The notes under the pieces: model-generated
Told to the model about the DNA's origin: nothing
Seen by the model: the letters and a program-made list of their open reading frames with translations, nothing else
Databases searched by the model: none
Source of the DNA: Xylanibacter ruminicola
Lineage (GTDB): Bacteria > Bacteroidota > Bacteroidia > Bacteroidales > Bacteroidaceae
Direction: 5' to 3'
Assembly: GCF_900142525.1 (NCBI RefSeq)
Contig: NZ_FRBD01000006.1
Location: 1-54,253, forward strand
DNA: 54,253 bases
In this document: positions 15,595-23,492 of the stretch, one piece after another
Layout: each line of letters begins with the position of its first letter
Position numbering within the stretch: position 1 is the first letter of the stretch
Position numbers and translations under genes: made by a program

Positions 15595-17100
15595 ATGTTT
15601 CACATTTACGAAGGATTTCACCTCGTTGAGACGTATCACAAAATGCGTCACGACCGCAAGTATCATCCTGCCGATGGTACCAAACGAGCTATTAAGATTG
15701 CACTGGTAGCACTCATTACTCTCTTACTCTGGAATATGCCTGCCGACTGGTTTGGCATCCAGAACCTAACCGTCATTCAGCAGCGTGTTATCGCTATCTT
15801 TGCCTTTGCCACGCTGATGTGGATACTCGAAATAGTATCATCGTGGGCCACATCTATTGCTATCATCGTGCTCATGTTGCTTTTCTGTTCCGACAGTGGT
15901 ATCAAACCTATGGTCGACCCTGAAGTAGTTGGAAAGCTTCTTTCTCACAAGGGCGTGATGGCCTCGTTTGCCGATCCTATCATCATGCTGTTCATCGGTG
16001 GATTCGTACTGGCTATTGCCGCTACAAAAACCGGTCTTGATGCACAGTTGGCAAAAGTTCTGCTTCGCCCTTTTGGCACACGTAGTGAGATGGTACTTCT
16101 GGGCTTCCTGCTTATCACAGGTTTGTTCTCAATGTTCGTATCTAACACTGCTACAGCAGCTATGATGCTTACATTCCTTGCACCTGTATTCCATCAGCTT
16201 CCTCCAGAGGGTAAGGGACGTATTGCACTCGCAATGTCTATCCCTGTAGCAGCCAACCTCGGTGGTATGGGTACACCTATCGGTACACCTCCAAACTCTA
16301 TCGCTCTGAAGTACCTGAACGATCCTGAGGGATTGAATATGGGGCTTGGTTTCGGACAGTGGATGATGTTCATGTTCCCACTTGTTATGTTGCTGCTGTT
16401 CATCAGTTGGCGTCTGCTGCTTAAGTTCTTCCCATTCAGCCAGAAGACTGTAGAGCTTAAAATTGACGGTGGAATGCAGAAGGGTTTCCAGTCAACGGTA
16501 GTAATCATCACATTCATACTCACTGTAGTTCTCTGGCTGTCTGACCGCGTTACTGGTATCAATGCCAACACAGTAGCTATGATTCCATTCTGTGTATTTG
16601 CCCTTACGGGAGTTATCAACAAGCGTGACCTTGAGCAGATTAACTGGAGTGTTATCTGGATGGTAGCCGGTGGTTTCGCACTGGGTTACGGTCTTAACGC
16701 TTCTGGTTTGGCTGCAAATGCCGTAGAGAGCATCCCCTTCGGTGAGTTCTCACCAATACTTATCCTGCTGATTGGTGGTGCAATCTGCTATCTGCTGTCG
16801 AACTTCATCTCTAACTCGGCAACAGCAGCCCTGCTGATGCCTATTCTGGCTATGGTATGCGGTGCTATGGGCGATAAGCTGGCTCCAATCGGTGGCACAC
16901 CAACCATCCTTATCGGTGTTGCCATTGCAGCCTCATCAGCCATGATTCTGCCTATCTCTACCCCACCAAATGCGCTGGCATTTGCTACAGGTTATGTCAA
17001 GCAGAAAGAGATGTCGAAGATTGGTATCATCATGGGTATTATATCAATGGTATTAGGCTTCGGTCTTGTTTACCTGATGGGAACACTTCACCTCATCTAA
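15595..17100 (+). CDS. DASS/SLC13-family anion symporter
   Basis: This 501-residue inner-membrane protein has about 11-12 hydrophobic segments. It carries the two SLC13 signatures that bind sodium and carboxylate, each an SNT/SNS motif after a helical hairpin: MFVSNTATAAMMLTF near residue 182 and SNFISNSATAALLMPIL near 402. GTPIGTPPNSIALKYL near 225 and ILPISTPPNALAFATGY near 458 are the matching PPN loops. Such transporters take up dicarboxylates (succinate, fumarate, malate) or sulfate with sodium. The C4-dicarboxylate option suits its position after korAB, but the substrate is not proven. The gene appears monocistronic. Confidence 0.9.
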   Translation: MFHIYEGFHLVETYHKMRHDRKYHPADGTKRAIKIALVALITLLLWNMPADWFGIQNLTVIQQRVIAIFAFATLMWILEIVSSWATSIAIIVLMLLFCSDSGIKPMVDPEVVGKLLSHKGVMASFADPIIMLFIGGFVLAIAATKTGLDAQLAKVLLRPFGTRSEMVLLGFLLITGLFSMFVSNTATAAMMLTFLAPVFHQLPPEGKGRIALAMSIPVAANLGGMGTPIGTPPNSIALKYLNDPEGLNMGLGFGQWMMFMFPLVMLLLFISWRLLLKFFPFSQKTVELKIDGGMQKGFQSTVVIITFILTVVLWLSDRVTGINANTVAMIPFCVFALTGVINKRDLEQINWSVIWMVAGGFALGYGLNASGLAANAVESIPFGEFSPILILLIGGAICYLLSNFISNSATAALLMPILAMVCGAMGDKLAPIGGTPTILIGVAIAASSAMILPISTPPNALAFATGYVKQKEMSKIGIIMGIISMVLGFGLVYLMGTLHLI

Positions 17101-17112
17101 GATATAAAAAGA

Positions 17113-17138
17113 AATCCCGCTCGGTTTTGAGCGGGATT
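17113..17138. terminator. Bidirectional terminator between the symporter gene and upp
   Basis: 10-bp stem AATCCCGCTC / GAGCGGGATT with loop GGTTTT, followed on the plus strand by a T-rich run. It is placed between two convergent genes and can serve both. Confidence 0.85.
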
Positions 17139-17144
17139 CTCTTT

Positions 17145-17840
17145 TTATTTATCAGCGTGCTTACGGAAACTCTGTAGCTTTTCACCGTAGCACAGATCGC
17201 CGCAGTCGCCAAATCCTGGTACGATATACTTCTGTTCGTTCATACCCTGGTCGATGGCCGCACACCAGATAGTAGAACCATCAGGCAATGCCTCTTTCAC
17301 CACTTCGATTCCCTCGGGAGCAGCTATCACACAGCACAAATGAATTTTCTTTGGTTTTCCCGACTCCAATAGTGATTCAATTGCAGCAGCCAAACTTCCT
17401 CCGGTAGCTAGCATGGGGTCTACCACCAACAGTGTTTTGTTCTTCACGCTTTGTGTGGCGATATACTCTGTATGTACACCCACCTCGGTATGCTCTCTAT
17501 TGATATACATACGGAAAGCTGACACAAAACCGTTGTCAGCCTTGTCGAACACATTCAAGAAGCCCTCATGGAAGGGCAGTCCTGCACGCAGCACCGTAGC
17601 TACCACCATATCGTCCTTTGGCAGGGGAATATCAATTGTTCCCAGAGGTGTGGTGATAGTCTTGGTTTTGTACTCCAGAGTCTTCGACAGTTCATACGCC
17701 ATCATCTCGCCTATACGCTTGATGTTATGACGGAACAGCAGTCGGTTCTTCTGATAGTTCTTGTCTCTCAACTCAGCCATATACTGGTTGAGTACCGAAT
17801 TGGTTTTGCTAAAATCTACAACTTCAATCATATTGGTCAT
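17145..17840 (-). CDS. upp: Uracil phosphoribosyltransferase
   Basis: This 231-residue enzyme converts uracil and PRPP to UMP in pyrimidine salvage. The PRPP-binding loop is VVDPMLATGGSLAAAIE near residue 135. The uracil-binding region near 213 is PGFGDCGDLCYGE, a variant of the usual PGxGDAGDRxFG. The N-terminus is about 20 residues longer than the E. coli enzyme, and MTNM offers a second start 9 nt on. It is convergent with the transporter gene and has its own promoter, so it appears monocistronic. Confidence 0.92.
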   Translation of the reverse strand: MTNMIEVVDFSKTNSVLNQYMAELRDKNYQKNRLLFRHNIKRIGEMMAYELSKTLEYKTKTITTPLGTIDIPLPKDDMVVATVLRAGLPFHEGFLNVFDKADNGFVSAFRMYINREHTEVGVHTEYIATQSVKNKTLLVVDPMLATGGSLAAAIESLLESGKPKKIHLCCVIAAPEGIEVVKEALPDGSTIWCAAIDQGMNEQKYIVPGFGDCGDLCYGEKLQSFRKHADK

Positions 17841-17856
17841 TTTAATAGTTTGGGTG

Positions 17857-17864
17857 CAAAGTTA
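17857..17864 (-). promoter_or_regulatory. -7 promoter box of upp
   Basis: TAACTTTG on the minus strand, 16 nt upstream of the ATG at 17840. Confidence 0.65.
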
Positions 17865-17907
17865 ATCATTTTATTCAAAAACAATTGGTTATATCGGAAA
17901 AAAAAAC

Positions 17908-17915
17908 TATTTTTG
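17908..17915 (+). promoter_or_regulatory. -7 promoter box of the LytTR gene, very close to its start
   Basis: TATTTTTG ends only 8 nt before the ATG at 17924, so transcription would begin at or just before the start codon. Confidence 0.55.
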
Positions 17916-17923
17916 CACACGAA

Positions 17924-18745
17924 ATGTCAATATTATCTCGAAAATACCCGTTTCCACCTAGCAGTCACTGGTTTAGAGACTGTATCGTGTATTGTATCAT
18001 CGTATTCATGATACTATATTTACTACAGCCGTTCGGGTTCAGTATGTATCAGGGCAGCAAGCTTTTGGTATCACTATTGTTCGGATTTGTTACATTCGGA
18101 TGTTGTCTGGTGTTCGGACTTGCCGAACGCCCGCTTCACAAGTACATCGTTCCTTGGCGTATCTGGCACGAGTCGTTGGCTATACTCGGCATGATACTTT
18201 TCATCGGCATCTGTAACTTCCTGGTCTTTTCGGTAGTTTTTTCATTCCCCATCACACTCGTTATGTTCCTAATGTTCCTTTATTGGACGCTCATTATCGG
18301 TGTGTTTGTAACTATTTGTTCAGTTAGTCAGAACTACTATCGCTACCTGCGCAACCAACTTGAAGCCCTGCTCGATAAGACCACCGATCAGCAAACCGAC
18401 ATCATCATCACCATCCGCGATAACAACGTAAGGGGAAACGACCTACAGATACCCATCAACAGTCTGCTTTATATTGAGGCTCAAAAGAATAATGTTTCCG
18501 TATGCTATACTAATGATGATAAGATAGCAACAGCTGAGCTACACACCACACTCGCCGCTGTGCTTGACGATTTACAGGCTTACCAGAATATCTTCCAGTG
18601 CCATCGCTCGTTTGTGGTAAATCTTAACAACATCACCTCTGCCCAAGGGAACTCAAACGGCTATCAGCTTAATCTTGGCAAATGCCATACGGTAGTGCCG
18701 GTTTCACGTACTTATGTACCGAAACTCAAGTCGTTTATCGCTTAG
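17924..18745 (+). CDS. LytTR-type membrane transcriptional regulator
   Basis: A 273-residue protein with four predicted membrane helices (about residues 18-36, 45-63, 82-106, 112-135) followed by a short coil and a C-terminal LytTR DNA-binding domain (about 160-273: IPINSLLYIEAQKNNVSVCY, FQCHRSFVVNLNNI, VVPVSRTYVPKLKSFI). The start is ATG 17924: the N-terminus RKYPFPPSSHW...LLQPFG matches the usual beginning of this Bacteroidetes family, and the frame upstream contains the promoter. No histidine kinase is nearby, so it probably senses directly through its membrane domain. The TonB receptor gene 112 nt downstream is a plausible target. Confidence 0.88.
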   Translation: MSILSRKYPFPPSSHWFRDCIVYCIIVFMILYLLQPFGFSMYQGSKLLVSLLFGFVTFGCCLVFGLAERPLHKYIVPWRIWHESLAILGMILFIGICNFLVFSVVFSFPITLVMFLMFLYWTLIIGVFVTICSVSQNYYRYLRNQLEALLDKTTDQQTDIIITIRDNNVRGNDLQIPINSLLYIEAQKNNVSVCYTNDDKIATAELHTTLAAVLDDLQAYQNIFQCHRSFVVNLNNITSAQGNSNGYQLNLGKCHTVVPVSRTYVPKLKSFIA

Positions 18746-18845
18746 TCATTCATCCTTTTTTCTAGTTATTCGTCTGGTTGATTAGTTATCTGTCAGCCAT
18801 CATAGTCGTCTGTCCCGCAAATTTGGAAGTTCGGTTTTACCTTTC

Positions 18846-18853
18846 TATCTTTG
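18846..18853 (+). promoter_or_regulatory. -7 promoter box of the TonB receptor gene, adjacent to its start
   Basis: TATCTTTG ends 4 nt before the ATG at 18858, leaving no room for a ribosome-binding site on the transcript. The signal peptide fixes that start. Confidence 0.6.
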
Positions 18854-18857
18854 CGGC

Positions 18858-20927
18858 ATGAAACATCAATTCGCACATATCATCATCATGCTGTTCGTAG
18901 CCTTGAGTGCTAAGAGTCAGACCACCGTTTCGGGGGTAGTAACCGACGGGCGCGAACCGCTCGCAGGTGCAAATGTTTTTATAGTAGGAACCATAGACGG
19001 TTGTCTTACCGACTCACTAGGCCGTTTCTCGTTTGAAACCACAATAACAGGCGAAGCAACCCTGCGCGTTACCTATATGGGGTTTGATGACTACAACCTC
19101 ACCCTCTCACCTTCTCACCCTCTCACCTTCTCACCTTCCCACCCTCTCACCATCTGCCTCCACGAACGCGCCACAGCCATCGATGAAGTAGTGGTTACAG
19201 CCAGTACATACAGCTTTGGCAAGAGTGACAACTTTAAGACAATGAATGCGCTCGATGTTGTTATGAGCGGCAACTCGTGTGGCGATATTGTAGCTTCTCT
19301 GCAGTCGCTGCCCGGCACACAGAAGGTAGGCGAAGATGGAAAACTATATGTACGCGGCGGTGAAAGCGAAGAGTGCCAGACATTTGTAAACGGCATGCAC
19401 GTGCTTGTACCTTACTCCACCAATACCGAGAACACTGCCGTACGCGGCCGTTTCTCTCCTTTCCTGTTCAAAGGTATCAACTTCTCTCTTGGTGGCTATA
19501 GCGGCGAATATGGTCAGGCACTCTCGGCTGTGCTTCCTATGGAGACTACTGATATGGCCACAAGCGATAAGTTTGGTGTCAGTGCTTCGCTTGTTGATTG
19601 GAACGTTGGTGGCACCAAGGTTTTTACCAATAGTGCACTGTCATTCAATGCCGCCCTCACCAGCATGGGACTCTACGACCGCTTGTTCACTCAGCGTCAA
19701 GACTTCACACATCCATACCGCAAACTATCGGGCGAGGCGCAATATAAAAAGGAGTATCATGGGCGAGGTGTGTTGAAATCATACGTAGGTTACGATTTCA
19801 CATCGGTCGGACTTCATCAGGACGAGCGCCACCTGAGTCTTAAAGAGCATAACATCTATGCCAATCTCACATATAAGACTCCTGTAGGGAGAGGCTATAC
19901 TCTTTTTGCAGGTATTGCCAACAGTTCCGTATTCAATCATATAGACGATGCCGTTAGTGTAGGCGATCACTATTGCAACTTCCGTAACGAGGTCCATCTT
20001 AAGGTTGAACTGCGAAAAGTATGCAACAGTGTACTTAAGGTGCAGGCTGGTATTGAAGATTACATTCGAAACAGCACATTGCGTTTTGCACCTTACCGAT
20101 ACAACCTTGATTATAACCTCCTTGCAACCCATATTGATGCCCAATGGCGCATGGTACCAAAACTATTCCTAAATGTATCGGCCAGAATGGAGATGATGGA
20201 TCGCCATTGTCAGCTTATGCCACGAGCCACACTCAGCTATATCCCCAACAAGCGATGGCAGTTCTCACTAGTGGCAGGACAATACAGCCAGACAGCAGAA
20301 GATGATATCTTGGCCCAAAGCAACAAATCGCTCTGCCAGAGCACAGCCAGTCATATCATTTTATCGATGCAATACAAGTCTGCATCATCTCTGCTACGCA
20401 TAGAACCTTATTATAAGAAGTATAGCCACCTGCCTTTGTTACACAACGGCATCTACCAGTCAGATGGCTATGGCTATAGTAAAGGTGTGGATGTATATGT
20501 TGAGAACCACTCTATAAGCAGTCGCCTCAGTACAACATTGGCCTATTCTTTTAACGATTCAGAACGATTGTATATGGACTATACCCAGCCATGCACCCCA
20601 GGTTTTGCATCTCGCCACAACTTGCGCCTTACTGCAAAATACGCCCTTGGGAAGTTCATCATAGGTATTGCCGACAGTTACGCTACAGGCCGGCACTATG
20701 CCAATGGCACTACGCCATATTATAACAGTCTGGATGCCAACATCACCTACCTGCTCAGCCCGAAGGTTATTATCTATTCCTCGCTGAACAACATCCTGGG
20801 GCGCACCAATATCTTCCGTTACGATGCAGCCGGAAACGGCATCACATCATCGCGTGACAGATTCTTTTACATCGGTATTTTTGTTTCACTTAAAAATAAT
20901 AAAGCTTATGACATCTCAAATTTTTAA
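18858..20927 (+). CDS. TonB-dependent receptor-like outer membrane protein
   Basis: This 689-residue protein has a signal peptide (MKHQFAHIIIMLFVALSAKS), a carboxypeptidase-regulatory-like domain (about 22-98: VSGVVTDGREPLAGANVFIV ... LRVTYMGFDDY), a plug domain (IDEVVVTAS, then SLQSLPGTQKVGEDGKLYVR) and a beta-barrel of repeated aromatic strands. It should be a ligand-gated uptake channel powered by TonB. Just before IDEVVV is an insert encoded by a CTCACC-rich minisatellite (about 19095-19150) that adds two SPSHPLT units. No SusD partner follows; instead a small secreted protein gene overlaps its end by 20 nt. Ligand is unknown. Confidence 0.87.
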   Translation: MKHQFAHIIIMLFVALSAKSQTTVSGVVTDGREPLAGANVFIVGTIDGCLTDSLGRFSFETTITGEATLRVTYMGFDDYNLTLSPSHPLTFSPSHPLTICLHERATAIDEVVVTASTYSFGKSDNFKTMNALDVVMSGNSCGDIVASLQSLPGTQKVGEDGKLYVRGGESEECQTFVNGMHVLVPYSTNTENTAVRGRFSPFLFKGINFSLGGYSGEYGQALSAVLPMETTDMATSDKFGVSASLVDWNVGGTKVFTNSALSFNAALTSMGLYDRLFTQRQDFTHPYRKLSGEAQYKKEYHGRGVLKSYVGYDFTSVGLHQDERHLSLKEHNIYANLTYKTPVGRGYTLFAGIANSSVFNHIDDAVSVGDHYCNFRNEVHLKVELRKVCNSVLKVQAGIEDYIRNSTLRFAPYRYNLDYNLLATHIDAQWRMVPKLFLNVSARMEMMDRHCQLMPRATLSYIPNKRWQFSLVAGQYSQTAEDDILAQSNKSLCQSTASHIILSMQYKSASSLLRIEPYYKKYSHLPLLHNGIYQSDGYGYSKGVDVYVENHSISSRLSTTLAYSFNDSERLYMDYTQPCTPGFASRHNLRLTAKYALGKFIIGIADSYATGRHYANGTTPYYNSLDANITYLLSPKVIIYSSLNNILGRTNIFRYDAAGNGITSSRDRFFYIGIFVSLKNNKAYDISNF
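19095..19150 (+). repeat. CTCACC(C/T)TN minisatellite inside the receptor gene
   Basis: Successive copies of TCTCACC with C/T variation, read in frame as two SPSHPLT units between the regulatory-like domain and the plug. Confidence 0.75.
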
Positions 20928-21387
20928 GCAGTTCGCTGCTATCGTAGTGTTCGTTTTCGCAGGAGTAATTAACATCAATGCCCAGCAGGCTAATGCCGAC
21001 GACATGCTTCAGCTTGTGGCCAAGCTACAACGCCTGGAAGCCATGCAGCCCGACTGTGTAGGACCTAAGTATCAGTTGGCTTTGCAAAGCCTCAACTATG
21101 CCGTTATGAATCCGTATGCGCCACAAACCGAGAACGTTATAGCGCAAGCCGAAGAAGCTATCAACAAGATGGAAAAAATGAAGGGTGCCGATCAAAGTGA
21201 CCTTTGCACCCTCCGTGGTTTCCTCTTTATGGTACGCATTGTTCAGAATCCCGCTCAGAACGGTCAGCGTTACTACATGGATGTATTGCAGAACTACGAG
21301 AAGGCTCTTCGCCTTAATCCCAACAACGCCCTCGCACAACAGCTTCAGCAGAAGTTCCTTGAAGGCATGAAGCAGCACACCAACTAA
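20908..21387 (+). CDS. Small secreted TPR-like protein of unknown function
   Basis: A 159-residue protein starting at ATG 20908 with a signal peptide (MTSQIFKQFAAIVVFVFAGV, Ala-Gln cleavage site after ININ). The mature part is helical, with a pattern near the C-terminus (YYMDVLQNYEKALRLNPNNA) that looks like one TPR helix pair. The frame could open further upstream at 20824, but that would put 28 extra residues before a good signal peptide. It overlaps the receptor gene by 20 nt, so translation is coupled and the two products probably act together at the envelope. Function not recognised. Confidence 0.75.
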   Translation: MTSQIFKQFAAIVVFVFAGVININAQQANADDMLQLVAKLQRLEAMQPDCVGPKYQLALQSLNYAVMNPYAPQTENVIAQAEEAINKMEKMKGADQSDLCTLRGFLFMVRIVQNPAQNGQRYYMDVLQNYEKALRLNPNNALAQQLQQKFLEGMKQHTN

Positions 21388-21390
21388 GCG

Positions 21391-22656
21391 TTACTTGTTA
21401 CAACGCTCCGTGTAGAACTTCTTGAAGTCGGTCCACTTATAATATGGATAGCTTGTTGTTGGCACAGGCAGAGTTGCCTCTTCACCGTTCATCAGGCACT
21501 TCACCAGAATATCGTCAGCAGCTTTCTTGCTGCGATAGAAAATAAGCTGGATGTTACTGGCCTTACAGGTTTCCCAGCTTTGGTAACAGTTCTTCACCTC
21601 GTTGGGATCCTCTGGGTCCTTATCGGCTCCGTTAATACCCATCAGCACTGTAAGTGGACCGATGCAGGTATCGTGGCCGAAACGCAAATCAGCCACACGG
21701 TCGCTACTGCCATCAATGGCGGCAGCGGCCTTTTTCAGTATATCCTGCAGAATGGGTATCATCTGATACTGCGGACCAAACACCCATGAGTAGGTGCCCA
21801 AGTTGTCAGCTTCCCATCTGTCGGCTATCTCCTGGTCGGTAATAATGTCACCCATCATTCCTTCGTGATCAATGCTGGGCAATGATGTATACAGACTAAT
21901 CAGATTGCTCTCTATGCGGTATTTATGTCCAGGCAATCCCTCAGTGCTTGTAAACACACGCTGAAGCAGGTTCTTCCGCAAGTTATCCTCGGCCTTAAAC
22001 ATGCTGCGATTCTTTTCATAGCGCGGTCTCAGGCCTCTCGGATAATTATGTTTAACAGGATTGCGCCCATCAGTGGGCACTACCCCATCGAGCGTAAAGC
22101 GCGATGATTGCTCACGAATCTCCAATTTGGGGTTACACTGCACCAGCTCCTGACAGAAGGCGGCCATACTGATAACACAACGCCCTACCAGCGATGAGAT
22201 GGCCAATACATTGCCCCCCTTCTTAAATACCTCTGGAAAGTTGTTATACATCGTACGAGCAATACCCTGATGCTGCTGCCAGCCCACCTCGGTCAGCTCC
22301 TCAACACCAGTCTGCAGCTCGTCTTTAGCTGCCATAAACTTCTTGCAGAACTCTTCTCCTGCAGGGGTCAGCAACTGTTTCTGGTGAGCTACAGTAAGCA
22401 GGGTATCCAGTTCCTTGTACAAACTGCTGCTCCAATAGTAACGCGAACCATGACGTGCATAGTGGCTGATATAGAATGGTTTGTAACCGCTAGGTGCCTT
22501 AGTTAGCTTTACTGTGCTCGTTTGTTTGTAAGGATAGTCGGTTCCGTATGCCCTACGTGGATCTGCCTTCAATCTGTCTAAGGCCGAAATGCCCTGACCC
22601 ATTGTTGTCAAGACAAGAAGTAGCATAAGCGCTACCGAAAGAAAACTCTTCTTCAT
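21391..22656 (-). CDS. Secreted histidine-type acid phosphatase (MINPP/phytase-like)
   Basis: This 421-residue periplasmic or surface enzyme has a signal peptide (MKKSFLSVALMLLLVLTTMG), the clade-2 histidine phosphatase motif SHYARHGSRYYW near residue 65, where the His is the phosphoryl acceptor, and a C-terminal HD proton-donor motif LRFGHDTCIGPL near 325. Length and spacing match Bacteroides MINPP-type inositol polyphosphate phosphatases. It would release phosphate from phytate or related phosphomonoesters; the specific substrate is inferred. The gene stands alone, convergent with the small secreted protein, only 3 nt from its stop. Confidence 0.85.
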   Translation of the reverse strand: MKKSFLSVALMLLLVLTTMGQGISALDRLKADPRRAYGTDYPYKQTSTVKLTKAPSGYKPFYISHYARHGSRYYWSSSLYKELDTLLTVAHQKQLLTPAGEEFCKKFMAAKDELQTGVEELTEVGWQQHQGIARTMYNNFPEVFKKGGNVLAISSLVGRCVISMAAFCQELVQCNPKLEIREQSSRFTLDGVVPTDGRNPVKHNYPRGLRPRYEKNRSMFKAEDNLRKNLLQRVFTSTEGLPGHKYRIESNLISLYTSLPSIDHEGMMGDIITDQEIADRWEADNLGTYSWVFGPQYQMIPILQDILKKAAAAIDGSSDRVADLRFGHDTCIGPLTVLMGINGADKDPEDPNEVKNCYQSWETCKASNIQLIFYRSKKAADDILVKCLMNGEEATLPVPTTSYPYYKWTDFKKFYTERCNK

Positions 22657-22682
22657 TTTTTCTTAATTTAGTTATTCGGTTG

Positions 22683-22690
22683 CAAAAATA
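22683..22690 (-). promoter_or_regulatory. -7 promoter box of the histidine phosphatase gene
   Basis: TATTTTTG on the minus strand, 26 nt upstream of the ATG at 22656. Confidence 0.6.
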
Positions 22691-22768
22691 CAATATCTTC
22701 GCGAAATAACCAAGGAATAACATAAAATAATAAACAAAGATCAAAACTTTGTAATCCTAGAGGCAGAT

Positions 22769-23488
22769 TCAGACTGCAGCATCTTCGGTGGCATTGGTGG
22801 CAGAGTCGACAACCGAGCCATACTCGCTGATGGAATAATAAATATAGACAAACACAAAAGTGCTAATGCATAGCAGAACAGTGTATGGCCAGATATTGAC
22901 CGGGAACAGCGAGGTAAACACAATGCTGCCTATGCCAAAGGCGATGATGAAGTGGCAGGAGCGCAGCATCCACCGCATAAAGCCCTCAACGCTACCCTGC
23001 TTCATGGCTATCAACCGCCGACTGACGCGGAAATAGGTGGTGTAGAAGTCGAACGACATCCATGTGGCATGGGCCAAGAAGATGAGGAGCGAATAGTGGA
23101 GCGTGAGCAGTGAACCGTAAGTGGCCGAAATCCAATAGGCGGGCAGACCTACAACCAGGAAGGCTACATCGCGCGCCACAACCCTGCCACTAAGGTAGCG
23201 AGGGTTGAGCAGCGACGTATGGCTCCAGGTAATAGCAACACCCGAGATATGGAAATAGGTGGCAGAGAGTGCCGTGGCCATCAACGGATAGGACATGCGC
23301 CACTGGAAGTGATAGTGCAGTAGCAGGCCTATACCGAACACGGCAAAGAACAGGGCCGTGAGTCTGAGCGAGCGGCGGTACACCGGGTAATGGCGATAGG
23401 CATAGTTGTTTATCAACAAGCCTAAAGCCATTGCGAGGTCTAACACCCCCACTATAACTAGTGTAAGATTATACAATTGTTCATCCAT
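22769..23488 (-). CDS. Membrane protein resembling the sensor domain of the AraC regulator at 33596, without a DNA-binding domain
   Basis: A 239-residue protein of about seven membrane helices (MDEQLYNLTLVIVGVLDLAM start). The start is ATG 23488, 4 nt after the stop of the giant gene, so translation is coupled; a TTG 15 nt earlier is less likely. Helix spacing and the segment FRVSRRLIAMKQGSVEGFMR followed by two helices and an aromatic Y-x-x-S-x-Y-G end resemble the membrane half of the AraC protein (LELKRLKRALEGYYDQDKGE ... YSYGVD). It stops there, with no HTH and no coding remnant downstream. A role as sensor, competitor or modulator of that regulator is inference. Confidence 0.65.
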   Translation of the reverse strand: MDEQLYNLTLVIVGVLDLAMALGLLINNYAYRHYPVYRRSLRLTALFFAVFGIGLLLHYHFQWRMSYPLMATALSATYFHISGVAITWSHTSLLNPRYLSGRVVARDVAFLVVGLPAYWISATYGSLLTLHYSLLIFLAHATWMSFDFYTTYFRVSRRLIAMKQGSVEGFMRWMLRSCHFIIAFGIGSIVFTSLFPVNIWPYTVLLCISTFVFVYIYYSISEYGSVVDSATNATEDAAV

Positions 23489-23492
23489 AGTT

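Noticed and set aside
18858..21387. SusC/SusD-type polysaccharide utilisation pair
   Set aside because: The receptor is too short for SusC and the second protein lacks the SusD lipobox and length; no glycoside hydrolase is nearby.
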